Translations under genes and position numbers: made by a program
Shown: one piece after another, positions 43,366 to 52,331 of the stretch
Layout: each line of letters starts with the position of its first letter
Position numbering within the stretch: the stretch's first letter is position 1
Notes under the pieces: model-generated
Seen by the model: only the letters and a program-made list of their open reading frames with translations
The model's database searches: none
Told to the model about the DNA's origin: nothing
Origin: Caldilineaceae bacterium
GTDB lineage: Bacteria > Chloroflexota > Anaerolineae > Caldilineales > Caldilineaceae
NCBI GenBank assembly: GCA_020634755.1
Contig: JACKBC010000008.1
Span: forward strand, 139,911 to 203,910
Length of the DNA: 64,000 nucleotides
Reading direction: 5' to 3'

Positions 43366-43590
43366 TCAAACTGTATCGTCACCTCCTTCCCGCATCTCGT
43401 CGGTTTTCGTTAATTTTCCAAACCCAATCTCCCTCGCCAAATACGCACACATCTCCCTCAAACTCTCAAAATAGATCTACCGCTCCTGCCCCGGCGCTTG
43501 CAGCGAAGCGCGACAGACCGGCTGACCGGCGTCTTCGACCAGCCGCAGACGGAGCAGATAGGATCGATACGTGCGCGGCCTCTGATTCAT
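43366..43590 (-). pseudogene. Small Chloroflexota-type protein broken by an in-frame TAG
   Basis: From ATG 43590 (GGGAG upstream) the frame encodes MNQRPRTYRSYLLRLRLVED, continues to codon 37, then has TAG at 43477-43479, then continues in the same frame as IYFESLREMCAYLAREIG to TGA 43366-43368. The two halves together read like a short family ('YRSYLLRL... RASL..P..G.R..F.SLE.M.AYL') often found near STAND/TPR genes in Chloroflexota. One substitution would restore it, so the inactivation is recent. The family recollection is from memory and should be checked. Confidence 0.55.
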
Positions 43591-43671
43591 AATTCTCCCT
43601 ACATAAGGCCATTATCCACACGGGCCGTCATGCCTGCGTTATTTCAGCATCATTAGGCGGTTAAATCGCAA

Positions 43672-43700
43672 TTGTATTTTTATGACATGGACGGTATAAT
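43672..43700 (+). promoter_or_regulatory. Probable promoter of the WD40 regulator gene
   Basis: TTGTAT (43672-43677) and TATAAT (43695-43700) are spaced by 17 bases, about 105 bases upstream of the ATG at 43806. Confidence 0.65.
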
Positions 43701-43805
43701 CAAGCGCATCGCCTGTGTGGAACAAAATAGTTCGCCCCGCTGCTCAAGAGCGCGTCTAAACGCGCCGCTAGCCGCTGCCGCCGTGCGCAGCAGAAAGGCA
43801 TCCGC

Positions 43806-46800
43806 ATGGCAAAGCTTGAAATTGCGCTCCTTGGCCCGCTCCAGGTGCGGTTGGATGGAGATCTGCTTACACCACTACCACTTAAAAAGGCCCAGGCCCT
43901 GCTGGCCTATCTAGCCGTCGAAGCCGCCACGGCGCACCCGCGCGAACGGTTGGCGCTCCTGCTCTGGCCGGACCAGCCCAAAGAGTTGGCCTTTAAAAGC
44001 CTACGCCAAACGCTCCATAAGCTACGCCAAGCCCTTCCAACCAACTTTCTGCTCACCACGCGGTTGGATGTACAGTTCAACCACCGCGCCGATTGCGCGC
44101 TGGATGTGGCCAACTTTAGCGAGTTGATCGCCGCCTGCCAGCGTCATGCAACCAGCCACCCCGAACTGTGCGTCGATTGCGTGGCGCGCCTGGAGCAGGC
44201 GGCGGCGCTTTATGGCGGCGACTTTTTACAGCACTTTGTGTTGCCAGAAAGTGATGCGTTTGCCGAGTGGGTGATGTTCAAACGCGAGTGGCTCCAGCAT
44301 GAAGTATTGGACGCACTTTTTCGGCTGGCTGAGTATTATGGCCAGCAGGGCCACTTTGAGCGGGCTCGCCAATACGCCTGGCGACAAACAGAACTGGACC
44401 CGCCGCGCGAAGAAGCGCACCGCCAGTTAATGCAAGCGTTGGCCCTGAGCGGTCACCGCAGCGAAGCATTGGCTCAATATGAGATCTGTCGCCGCATCCT
44501 GGCTAATGTGATGGTAGCGGAACCGGCACAGGAAACCACGGCTCTTTACGCCCATATCAGAAATAAGCTTTTGACTCCGAAGTCACCAGGGCCTAATAGC
44601 CAGCAATCGGCTTCCACAAGCAGTGAAGTGACCTCGGCTTCCCACCCAGCTGTCTGGCTGGAAGGCAACGGCCAGCGGGTGGATTGGGGCGAAGCGCCTG
44701 ATATCGAGACTTTTTACGGACGTGAGTCGGAATTGGCTGTGCTCGGCCGTTGGGTTGTTGATGACCGCTGTCGTTTGATCGGTATTTTTGGTATGGGAGG
44801 AATCGGCAAAACCACCCTAGCGACCAAGCTCTGCGTTCAGACTCAGAATCACTTCGAGTTCTTGATCTGGCGTTCATTGCATAATGCACCGCCAGTAGAA
44901 GATATCCTAGTACAGATCATTCGCTTCCTTTCGGGACAGCATTTTCATAAATTGCCATCACGTGTTGGTCACTTGATCACGCTGTTGATCGAACTCCTGC
45001 GCCAACATCGTTGTCTAGTCATCTTGGATAATCTTGAAGCCATCTTGCAGAATGGAGCCTTTGCCGGACATTATCTAGCGGGGTATGAAGCGTACAGCCA
45101 ACTAATTCAAAGACTCGGCGAAACTCGCCATCAGAGTTGTCTTGTCCTGACCAGCCGTGAGAAACCACAGGAGTTTGCTCTGCTGCGTGGAGCTCGGTCG
45201 CCAATTCGGGCGCTGTTGTTGACCAGTTTAGGGACAGAGGAAGGGCGAGCCTTATTACAAGACAAAGCGCTAGTGGGTTCTAATGAACATTGGGTGGCGC
45301 TGATCGAATACTATTCGGGCAATCCGTTGGCTCTGCGAGTCGTGTCTGAAACAATTCATGACCTGTATGGCGGGGAGATCATCGATTTCCTCAATGAAGA
45401 GACTCGTGTTTTTGGTGGCATCTTTGAGTTGTTGACCCAGCAGTTTGAGCGACTTTCAACTCTTGAGCAAGAAATCCTTTATTGGCTGGCAATTGAACGT
45501 GAGCCTGCAACAATGGAACAGCTTAACAGCAACATGATGAAACCGGCATCAAAACGAGCGCTCATGGATGCGCTCTACTCTTTGTATCGGCGCTCTATAG
45601 TAGAAAAAGCCCAGACTGGATTTTTCTTGCAAAATGTGGTGATGGAATATATAACAGCGCGTTTAGTCGCGCGAATTTGCAGTGAAATCGAGACCGGAGC
45701 GCAGATGGCTTCAATTAGACTGCGTACTGAGAAATCTATTGCGTCTCCCGAAATTGACTTTGTCACAATGGATTTCAACCGTTTTTCTTTAATCCAAGCC
45801 CAGGCCAAAGAATATGTAAGAGAAAGCCAGTCAAGACTCATCCTACGTCCAGTAAGAGATCAAATGTTGAGCCAGTTTGGACAACCGGGGCTCGTCGATA
45901 GATTAAACGACATGCTGTTTGGATTACGTCGATCTCATCCCCGCCAACCGGGCTATTTTGGGGGCAATCTGCTCAATTTGCTGATTGATTGCGGGGTTGA
46001 TTTACGTGGCTATAATTTATCCGAGCTTACAATCTGGCAAGCTTATCTGCGAGACAAAACTTTGACTGACGTCAATTTTACTGGAGCCGATCTTGCCCGC
46101 TCTCAGTTTAGCGATAACTTGGGCGCAATTACATATATTGCCGTCAGTCCCGACGGTCAACTCTTGGCTGCTGGAACATACGATGGCGAAATTCGCTTAT
46201 GGCAGACCAACGATTTCCAATCATGCAAAATTATGCATCAGCCTAGCCCAGTTTGGTGCATTGCCTTCAGCCCCGATGGTGAGACGCTGGCCAGCTGTGG
46301 CGCGGAACAGTCGATCTACTTATGGGATATTCAGACCGGTCAGGTTCGTCATCAGGTGAATGGTCATAAAGAGTGGGTTTGGCGGGTTGCTTTTAGTTTC
46401 AATGGAGAGATGCTGGCTAGCGCAGGCAGCGATTGTACAATTCGTTTGTGGAACACCGGCACGGGCCAACAAGTCCGTACGATACACGGTCATTCGGCAA
46501 GTGTGCTCTCGGTATGTATAAGTCCCGACGGGCAGACGGTCGCCAGCGCCAGTAGTGACGAAACTGTTCGTTTGTGGGAAGCGCAGAGTGGGCAACTGCG
46601 CCATATTCTACGTGGCCATACTAATTTGGTCGGGGACGTTGCCATCAGCCCAGATGGTCAGATGCTAGCCAGCGCTGGCTATGATCAGACCATTCGTCTT
46701 TGGGAGATGAGCAGTGGCCGCGTTATCCATATTTTGCGGGGCCACACGAATCGCATAACATCAGTGGCCTTTAGTCAGGACGCTGATTTATTAGCGAGTT

Positions 46801-47972
46801 GTAGTGGTGACCACACGGTGCGTTTGTGGAGCACCCGTACGGGTCAAACACACCATGTGTTACAGGGACACTCCAATCTAGTAGATCGAGCGCTTTTTAG
46901 CCCGGATGGCGAAACCGTTTTTAGTAGTAGTTACGATCAGACCGTTCGTCTTTGGGACGCCAAGAGTGGTCAACTCCGCCGTACGATCCGTGGACACACA
47001 AATTGGTTTACCTCGCTTGCCCTTCACCCAGATGGCAAAACCTTGATCAGCGGCAGTTATGATCAGGCTGTTCGCCTTTGGCGCATCGACACGGGTCGAC
47101 TATACCACACCTTTCAAGGGCATAAGAATTGGGTAAACACGGTTGCTTTTAGCCCAGATGGCAATCTCATGGCCAGCGGCAGCATCGACCAAACCATCCG
47201 CATATGGGATGTGAGCACCGGTCAAGTCAGTCAGACGCTGATTGGCCATACAAACTGGGTTACAGCCATTGCCTTTAGCCCCGATAGCAAGACCATGATA
47301 AGTGGTAGCATCGATCAAACGATCTGCCAGTGGGATGTTGACACCGGTCAACTTTGCCAAACTTTGGTCGGTCATGTCGCGGCAATTTGGGCCATTGGCA
47401 TTAGCAGGGACGGGAAGATGGTGGCAAGCGCCGGTTATGAAGAAGCTGTCCGTTTGTGGGATCGGGAAACTGGCCAACTTCAGTCCATGTTACATGGTCA
47501 CACAAATTGGGTGGATTGCCTTGCGTTTAGCCCAACTGGGCAGATCTTGGCAAGCGGAGGACATGATCAGACCATTCGAATATGGGATATCGAGACCAAA
47601 CAACCCAGCCACATCCTGCGCAGTCATACAAATCGAGTAGCATCACTTGCTTTCTCTCCGTGTGGGACAATTCTGGCAAGTGGCAGTGATGATCGCACGA
47701 TATGTATATGGAACGTTGGCACAGGCAAATGCCTTCGTATCTATCGCGGCCATAGCAGGGGTGTGACGGCAGTAGGTATCAGTCAAGATGGCAAGACATT
47801 GGCCAGCACTAGCGCTGACGAGACCATTAAGCTGTGGGATTTACAAAGTGGTAAATGCTTGAACACATTACGGGTCGATGGCCCCTATGAACACATGAAT
47901 ATTACCGGAGTAACCGGATTGACTGAAGCACAAAGAGCCATTCTCAAGTCTTTAGGAGCCATCGAAGATTAA
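43806..47972 (+). CDS. SARP-STAND regulator with 14 C-terminal WD40 repeats
   Basis: The 1388-residue protein has a winged-helix domain (~3-95), a BTAD (~100-255), a linker, and an NB-ARC-type ATPase with VFGRE-like FYGRESELAVLGRW and P-loop FGMGGIGKTT (~326-335), Walker B RCLVILDNLEAIL. A winged-helix/helical region and a short pentapeptide-like segment (GVDLRGYNLSELTIWQAYL) follow. From ~775 to ~1350 come 14 WD40 repeats, each near 42 residues with 'FSPDG..LASGS.D.TIRLWD'. Fourteen repeats would build two seven-bladed propellers. The layout parallels Apaf-1: sensor propellers, ATP-driven oligomerisation, effector output, here DNA binding. The ligand is unknown. Confidence 0.92.
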   Translation: MAKLEIALLGPLQVRLDGDLLTPLPLKKAQALLAYLAVEAATAHPRERLALLLWPDQPKELAFKSLRQTLHKLRQALPTNFLLTTRLDVQFNHRADCALDVANFSELIAACQRHATSHPELCVDCVARLEQAAALYGGDFLQHFVLPESDAFAEWVMFKREWLQHEVLDALFRLAEYYGQQGHFERARQYAWRQTELDPPREEAHRQLMQALALSGHRSEALAQYEICRRILANVMVAEPAQETTALYAHIRNKLLTPKSPGPNSQQSASTSSEVTSASHPAVWLEGNGQRVDWGEAPDIETFYGRESELAVLGRWVVDDRCRLIGIFGMGGIGKTTLATKLCVQTQNHFEFLIWRSLHNAPPVEDILVQIIRFLSGQHFHKLPSRVGHLITLLIELLRQHRCLVILDNLEAILQNGAFAGHYLAGYEAYSQLIQRLGETRHQSCLVLTSREKPQEFALLRGARSPIRALLLTSLGTEEGRALLQDKALVGSNEHWVALIEYYSGNPLALRVVSETIHDLYGGEIIDFLNEETRVFGGIFELLTQQFERLSTLEQEILYWLAIEREPATMEQLNSNMMKPASKRALMDALYSLYRRSIVEKAQTGFFLQNVVMEYITARLVARICSEIETGAQMASIRLRTEKSIASPEIDFVTMDFNRFSLIQAQAKEYVRESQSRLILRPVRDQMLSQFGQPGLVDRLNDMLFGLRRSHPRQPGYFGGNLLNLLIDCGVDLRGYNLSELTIWQAYLRDKTLTDVNFTGADLARSQFSDNLGAITYIAVSPDGQLLAAGTYDGEIRLWQTNDFQSCKIMHQPSPVWCIAFSPDGETLASCGAEQSIYLWDIQTGQVRHQVNGHKEWVWRVAFSFNGEMLASAGSDCTIRLWNTGTGQQVRTIHGHSASVLSVCISPDGQTVASASSDETVRLWEAQSGQLRHILRGHTNLVGDVAISPDGQMLASAGYDQTIRLWEMSSGRVIHILRGHTNRITSVAFSQDADLLASCSGDHTVRLWSTRTGQTHHVLQGHSNLVDRALFSPDGETVFSSSYDQTVRLWDAKSGQLRRTIRGHTNWFTSLALHPDGKTLISGSYDQAVRLWRIDTGRLYHTFQGHKNWVNTVAFSPDGNLMASGSIDQTIRIWDVSTGQVSQTLIGHTNWVTAIAFSPDSKTMISGSIDQTICQWDVDTGQLCQTLVGHVAAIWAIGISRDGKMVASAGYEEAVRLWDRETGQLQSMLHGHTNWVDCLAFSPTGQILASGGHDQTIRIWDIETKQPSHILRSHTNRVASLAFSPCGTILASGSDDRTICIWNVGTGKCLRIYRGHSRGVTAVGISQDGKTLASTSADETIKLWDLQSGKCLNTLRVDGPYEHMNITGVTGLTEAQRAILKSLGAIED

Positions 47973-48433
47973 TTCGTCTTTGAGGGAGTTACGCAACACC
48001 CTTCATGGCCAAATCGCGCCGGTTTGCAGACGTAGCGGGACAACAGATTGAGACGAATATAACAAAGTTGCCAGCCGACATTGTCCACGCGGCGCAGTGC
48101 AAAGGTCGGCTTCGCGACCTTTGGGAGACGGCCCACCGGATCTTAAAGGAGATTGATACTCGGCCATGGTCATGAATTTCTATGTGAGCCACGTATCCTG
48201 CAAAGATGATGTAAGGAGTCTATCGGGCAGAGCATTAAATTTGCCAGACAAATACGACAGTAAAATCCAAAGCATTATTGCTGAAATAATAATTCGCCCT
48301 TTCTTCCCTCGCAATTCACACTCCGTTCGCAGCCAGGCGCTAAAGTGTAGGCAACACGGCGGTCATAACAGCAGTCATATTCGCTGGGCCGCCGCCAACA
48401 ACACTTTAGTTCAAACCGCTTGGAGAGTCGAAC
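47973..48433. other. Intergenic stretch with no recognisable gene
   Basis: Between the WD40 regulator and the monooxygenase relic I see no ORF with a ribosome-binding site and family match, no terminator with a T-tract and no member of the repeat families. It may be decayed sequence, consistent with the adjacent pseudogene. Confidence 0.4.
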
Positions 48434-49007
48434 ATGAATTCCCATACCCTATTTTCAAATCAACACGCCATTGTGCTGGGCGGCAGTTTGAACCGACATT
48501 ATGTTGCACAAATTCCCCTTTAGCGTGCGTCGCCCCTATGAAAAGCTGCGCCGCTTTCCACAGGGCTTTCTGGTGCTGGGCGACGCCATCTCCAGCTTTA
48601 ACCCCACCTACGGCCAGGGCATGACATCGGCCGCCCTGCAAGCCGCCGAATTGGACAAGCTGTTGACGCAAGGGACTTCATTGGCGCAAATGGCGCTGGC
48701 GTTTTTCAAAGCCGCGGCCAAAGTCATCGACATACCGTGGCAGCTGGCCGTGGGTGAGGATTTCCGTTATGCCGAAACCAGCGGCCCCAAACCGGCAGGT
48801 GTAGATTTAATCAACAAGTATATGGCCCGCGTCCATCGGGCTTCCCTGCATGATGAAGTGGTCTGCTGCGCCTTCCTCAAGGTGATGAACTTAATGGCGC
48901 CGCCTACCACGCTTTTCCATCCAACCATTGTGTGGCGAGTGATGAAATATGGGTGTAACGCTCGGCGGGCAGAACAATCAGCACAGGCAGCCCTTGCTTA
49001 CAACTAA
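48434..49007 (+). pseudogene. Internally deleted FAD-dependent monooxygenase
   Basis: From ATG 48434 the frame reads MNSHTLFSNQHAIVLGGSL, the start of the FAD-binding Rossmann fold ('HAIVIGGSIAG'), then loses similarity and stops at 48521. In another frame from about 48510, FPFSVRRPYEKLRRFPQGF is followed by LVLGDAISSFNPTYGQGMTS, the conserved C-terminal FAD-site motif (GDA..S.NP.YGQGM) and the family's C-terminus to TAA 49005-49007. About 280 central residues are missing and the two ends are in different frames. This is a deletion relic. Its former neighbour is the SRPBCC gene downstream. Confidence 0.75.
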
Positions 49008-49282
49008 ATGTCTGTCCGCAAATTCTCAATATCACCGGTTGACACTCTACCAAGTTGCGTGAAGCACAACTGGATTGACGGACCGGTTGGGCGGAATGTA
49101 GCCGGCCATCACGAACGAGACCGATTTTTCGCACTCAATTCACGGCTAATTCGCATTTCATTCGCACCTGGACGCTACCCTGACAAGAGCATTTGTTTAA
49201 GCCGACAGCATTCCTCTTCGAAAAGGAAAGGCATGAATACGGTGAAGGAACTACCTCTTTTGCGGACTATGGGAGAAGCATG

Positions 49283-50227
49283 ATGACGCGGATGTATACA
49301 CAAATTCATATTGAGCGGTCGCCGAGCAAGGTCTTTGATTTTGTAACGACGCCGGCCAATTGGCCCCGGTGGCACCCATCTTCGTTGGGTGTAGAAGGGG
49401 CCACCGCACATTCGCTAGCGGTTGGCGAGCAGGTGACGGAGTCGTTTCACGTGGCGGGGCGACGTGGGCAAGTGATATGGACGGTGATGGAGCGCGATGC
49501 GCCGCACCGCTGGGTAATTGACGGGCGCATTGTAGGGCGCAATGCCGGCGGCGTGGTTTCATACACGCTGCAACCGGATGGCGAGGGCACTCTCTTTCAG
49601 CGTGAGTTTACCTATCCAACGCCCACTCTCTTTTTCACGATCATAGACCGACTGGTGGTGCGCCGCCGCGTGCAGAAGGAATCGGAGCAGGCGACGCAGC
49701 AATTAAAGACGCTGCTAGAAATGGGTTCGAGCCGGGCCGCACTGAATGCCAATAGGTACTATTTTTTGGATGAATGGTCCGTGCCGGCCAGCGTCAATGA
49801 GGTGTGGCCATATATCGTCAACGGTGGCGATTATCCGCGCTGGTGGGGCATGGTCTATGACAAAGTAGAGTCGCTCAACGCCATGGCGGGCGATCAGGTG
49901 GGCGCACAGGCGGCGGTGCAGGCACACGGGCGGCTGCCCTACACCATCCATTTTACCTCTGAAGTGACCGCCGTAACAGCGCCCACCATGATGAGTCTCA
50001 AAGCATATGGCGATCTGACCGGCACCGGCACCTGGCGACTGACGCCGACAAAGGCGGGCACGAGCGTCACCTTTGAGTGGATCGTGCAGGCGGACAAGCC
50101 GTTGCTAAGATTATTGTCGCCACTGGTCAAGCCCGTGCTGGCGGAGAATCACCGCTGGACCATGCGGCAGGGCGAAGCGGCGTTGCAGAAATTACTGGGG
50201 GCGAAAATGAATTTCGATCAATTTTGA
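49283..50227 (+). CDS. Tandem SRPBCC (START/polyketide-cyclase-like) domain protein
   Basis: The 314-residue protein consists of two ~150-residue SRPBCC domains. The first has YTQIHIERSPSKVFDFVTTP, NWPRWHPSS and ... GTLFQREFTYP. The second has YFLDEWSVPASVNEVWPYIV, YPRWWGMVYD and GTGTWRLTPTKAGTSVTFEW. These helix-grip folds bind hydrophobic ligands. ATG 49283 is preferred (GGGAG seven bases upstream); ATG 49280 is also possible. There is no signal peptide. Its location next to a decayed FAD monooxygenase suggests they once acted on a common hydrophobic substrate, which is inference. Confidence 0.85.
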   Translation: MTRMYTQIHIERSPSKVFDFVTTPANWPRWHPSSLGVEGATAHSLAVGEQVTESFHVAGRRGQVIWTVMERDAPHRWVIDGRIVGRNAGGVVSYTLQPDGEGTLFQREFTYPTPTLFFTIIDRLVVRRRVQKESEQATQQLKTLLEMGSSRAALNANRYYFLDEWSVPASVNEVWPYIVNGGDYPRWWGMVYDKVESLNAMAGDQVGAQAAVQAHGRLPYTIHFTSEVTAVTAPTMMSLKAYGDLTGTGTWRLTPTKAGTSVTFEWIVQADKPLLRLLSPLVKPVLAENHRWTMRQGEAALQKLLGAKMNFDQF

Positions 50228-50450
50228 ATTTTCAAAAAATTGGTGTGATCCAAGTTGGCGGCAGCTGCGTCATAGTGAATAGAAGCTTTACACTCTCATA
50301 CGGGACACGCGATCCTGGCTTTTCCAAGAACAAATGCCCATTTTTAATGGAAGAAAGCTGCCGCAACACGCGGGAGCCATTCCAGCGAGAAGAGGCCATT
50401 GTGATGAATACTTATTTTTCTGGAATGGCCCTAATCCAAAGGGGAATTTG

Positions 50451-52082
50451 ATGTCTACTCCATACGCGTTGCGCGGCGCGCCTGTTAAGTGGCGCTCCCT
50501 CTATATCGGTCTGCTCTTTGCTCTTCTACTTATGGCTACACCCGTCGTGGCGCTGGCCCATCCATTAGGAAATTTCACCATAAATCGCTATAGCCGATTG
50601 GAAGTCGGCGGCAACCAAATTACGCTTACCTATGTGTTGGACATGGCCGAAATTCCCACGCAGCAGGCGCGTCCGCAGATCGACGCCAATGGCAACGGCG
50701 TCTTTGAGCCAGCCGAGCAAGACGCCTATCTGGCTCAGTTGCTACCCCAGTTACAGGCAAATCTGCATCTGACCCTCAACGGTCAGCCGCAGCAGTGGAC
50801 GCTGGCCAGCCAAGAACTGAGCTTCCCCACCGGTCAGGCTGGTTTGCCTACTTTGCGGCTGCACAGCCAGTTTGTAACGACGGCGCCAGATGCAGGATCA
50901 ATTTGGCAGGCTGGCTTCACCGACGCCAACTTTAGCGGACGTTTGGGCTGGCAGGAAGTGATCGTGCAGGCGACAGATGGCGTGCAGCTGCTCAACTCCA
51001 GCGCGCCAGCAACAGACAGAAGCCAGGAGCTGACCAACTATCCCGCCGATTTAATGCAGAGTCCTCCGGTTATGAACCAGGCTGAGTTTCAGTTTCAATT
51101 AAATGGAGCATCTGGGGAAAGTAGCCACTCAACAGAGCCAACACAATTGGTGATCCCGCGCGCCAATTCTGCTGATGCCGTCGTGCGCAATAGTGATCCG
51201 TTTGCCGACCTGATCCACCTGCCCAACTTGGGACCGTGGACGCTCTTGGTAGCGCTGCTGGCGGCCTTTGGCTGGGGCGCGGCACACGCTCTCTCGCCCG
51301 GTCACGGCAAAACCATTGTGGGCGCTTATCTGGTCGGTTCACGCGGCACGGCCAAACACGCCCTCTTTCTGGGCCTGACCACCACCATTACGCACACGGC
51401 GGGGGTCTTCGCCCTGGGGCTAATCACGCTCTTTGCCTCGCGCTATATCCTGCCCGAAACGCTCTTCCCTTGGCTGAGCCTGCTTTCTGGGCTCATGGTC
51501 GTGGGCATCGGGCTAACCCTGGCCTGGAACTGGTTACGCCGCCTGCCCAGCGAACATGTTCATGCGCATCAAGATCTTAGTCACGCGCACGACCACGAAG
51601 ACGGCCATGGTCACGCGCACGACCACGAAGACGGCCATGGTCACGAACATGACCATCATCACGAGGTGCACGCACATGACCACGAACATCATCATGCGCC
51701 CAGTGACCTGCACACCCATGACGGCATTCACTATCACAGCCACGCGGTGCCTGGGGAGGATGGCTCGCCGGTAACTTGGCGCAGCTTGCTGGCCCTGGGT
51801 GTATCAGGCGGACTGCTGCCCTGTCCTTCGGCGCTGGTGGTCATGTTGGGCGCCATTGCGCTGGAGCGAATTGCCTTTGGCTTAGTGCTGATCGTGGCAT
51901 TTAGCTTGGGGCTAGCGGGGGTGCTCACGGCCTTTGGGCTGGCGCTGGTTTATGCCGGTAAGTACTTTGCCAAGCTCCCAGAAAGTGGTCGCTTGCTCAA
52001 GCTGATGCCGGTTGCCAGTTCGCTCTTTATCACAGCCGTGGGCGCGGGAATTGTGTGGCAGGCGCTGGGACAAATGCAATAG
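50451..52082 (+). CDS. NicO-family nickel/cobalt exporter with extracellular EF-hand-like domain and His-rich loop
   Basis: The 543-residue protein has a signal peptide (SLYIGLLFALLLMATPVVALA, cleavage near Ala36). An exported N-terminal domain (37-~255) contains an EF-hand-like loop DANGNGVFEPAE at 78-89. The NicO transmembrane core follows from ~260: GWGAAHALSPGHGKTIVGAY and GLTTTITHTAGVFALGLI. A cytoplasmic or loop segment at ~368-433 is about one third His (HAHDHEDGHGH and similar). The second half has GVSGGLLPCPSALVVMLGAI. NicO/RcnA proteins move Ni2+ or Co2+. ATG 50451 follows AAAGGGG. It leads the cluster with DUF4331 and TPR genes. Confidence 0.88.
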   Translation: MSTPYALRGAPVKWRSLYIGLLFALLLMATPVVALAHPLGNFTINRYSRLEVGGNQITLTYVLDMAEIPTQQARPQIDANGNGVFEPAEQDAYLAQLLPQLQANLHLTLNGQPQQWTLASQELSFPTGQAGLPTLRLHSQFVTTAPDAGSIWQAGFTDANFSGRLGWQEVIVQATDGVQLLNSSAPATDRSQELTNYPADLMQSPPVMNQAEFQFQLNGASGESSHSTEPTQLVIPRANSADAVVRNSDPFADLIHLPNLGPWTLLVALLAAFGWGAAHALSPGHGKTIVGAYLVGSRGTAKHALFLGLTTTITHTAGVFALGLITLFASRYILPETLFPWLSLLSGLMVVGIGLTLAWNWLRRLPSEHVHAHQDLSHAHDHEDGHGHAHDHEDGHGHEHDHHHEVHAHDHEHHHAPSDLHTHDGIHYHSHAVPGEDGSPVTWRSLLALGVSGGLLPCPSALVVMLGAIALERIAFGLVLIVAFSLGLAGVLTAFGLALVYAGKYFAKLPESGRLLKLMPVASSLFITAVGAGIVWQALGQMQ

Positions 52083-52331
52083 AGCAATTCACCTGCGGTA
52101 TCTTGTAGGTCCACAAAACCATCGGTCATTCACATTGAAAGGAAATTAGTTCATGCCCCAATAATTCTAAAACCGCATATCCGTACAAAGGGCGACGCAC
52201 CATCGGATTGGGCAAGGCGGCCACCTTACCTAAAGCCCAAAGAGTGCGTCTATCTCCCCACTATTACGCGTTACAATTGTCAGTTTCAACCGACAAAATT
52301 TCAACATAAACAACTGATTTAAGGAGACGAA

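Noticed and set aside
43277..43369. 30-codon TTG-start ORF with a hydrophobic segment just upstream of and overlapping the TIG membrane gene
   Set aside because: The apparent Shine-Dalgarno (AAGGAGGTGA) lies inside the coding frame of the neighbouring relic, spacing to TTG is long, and no homologue is known to me.
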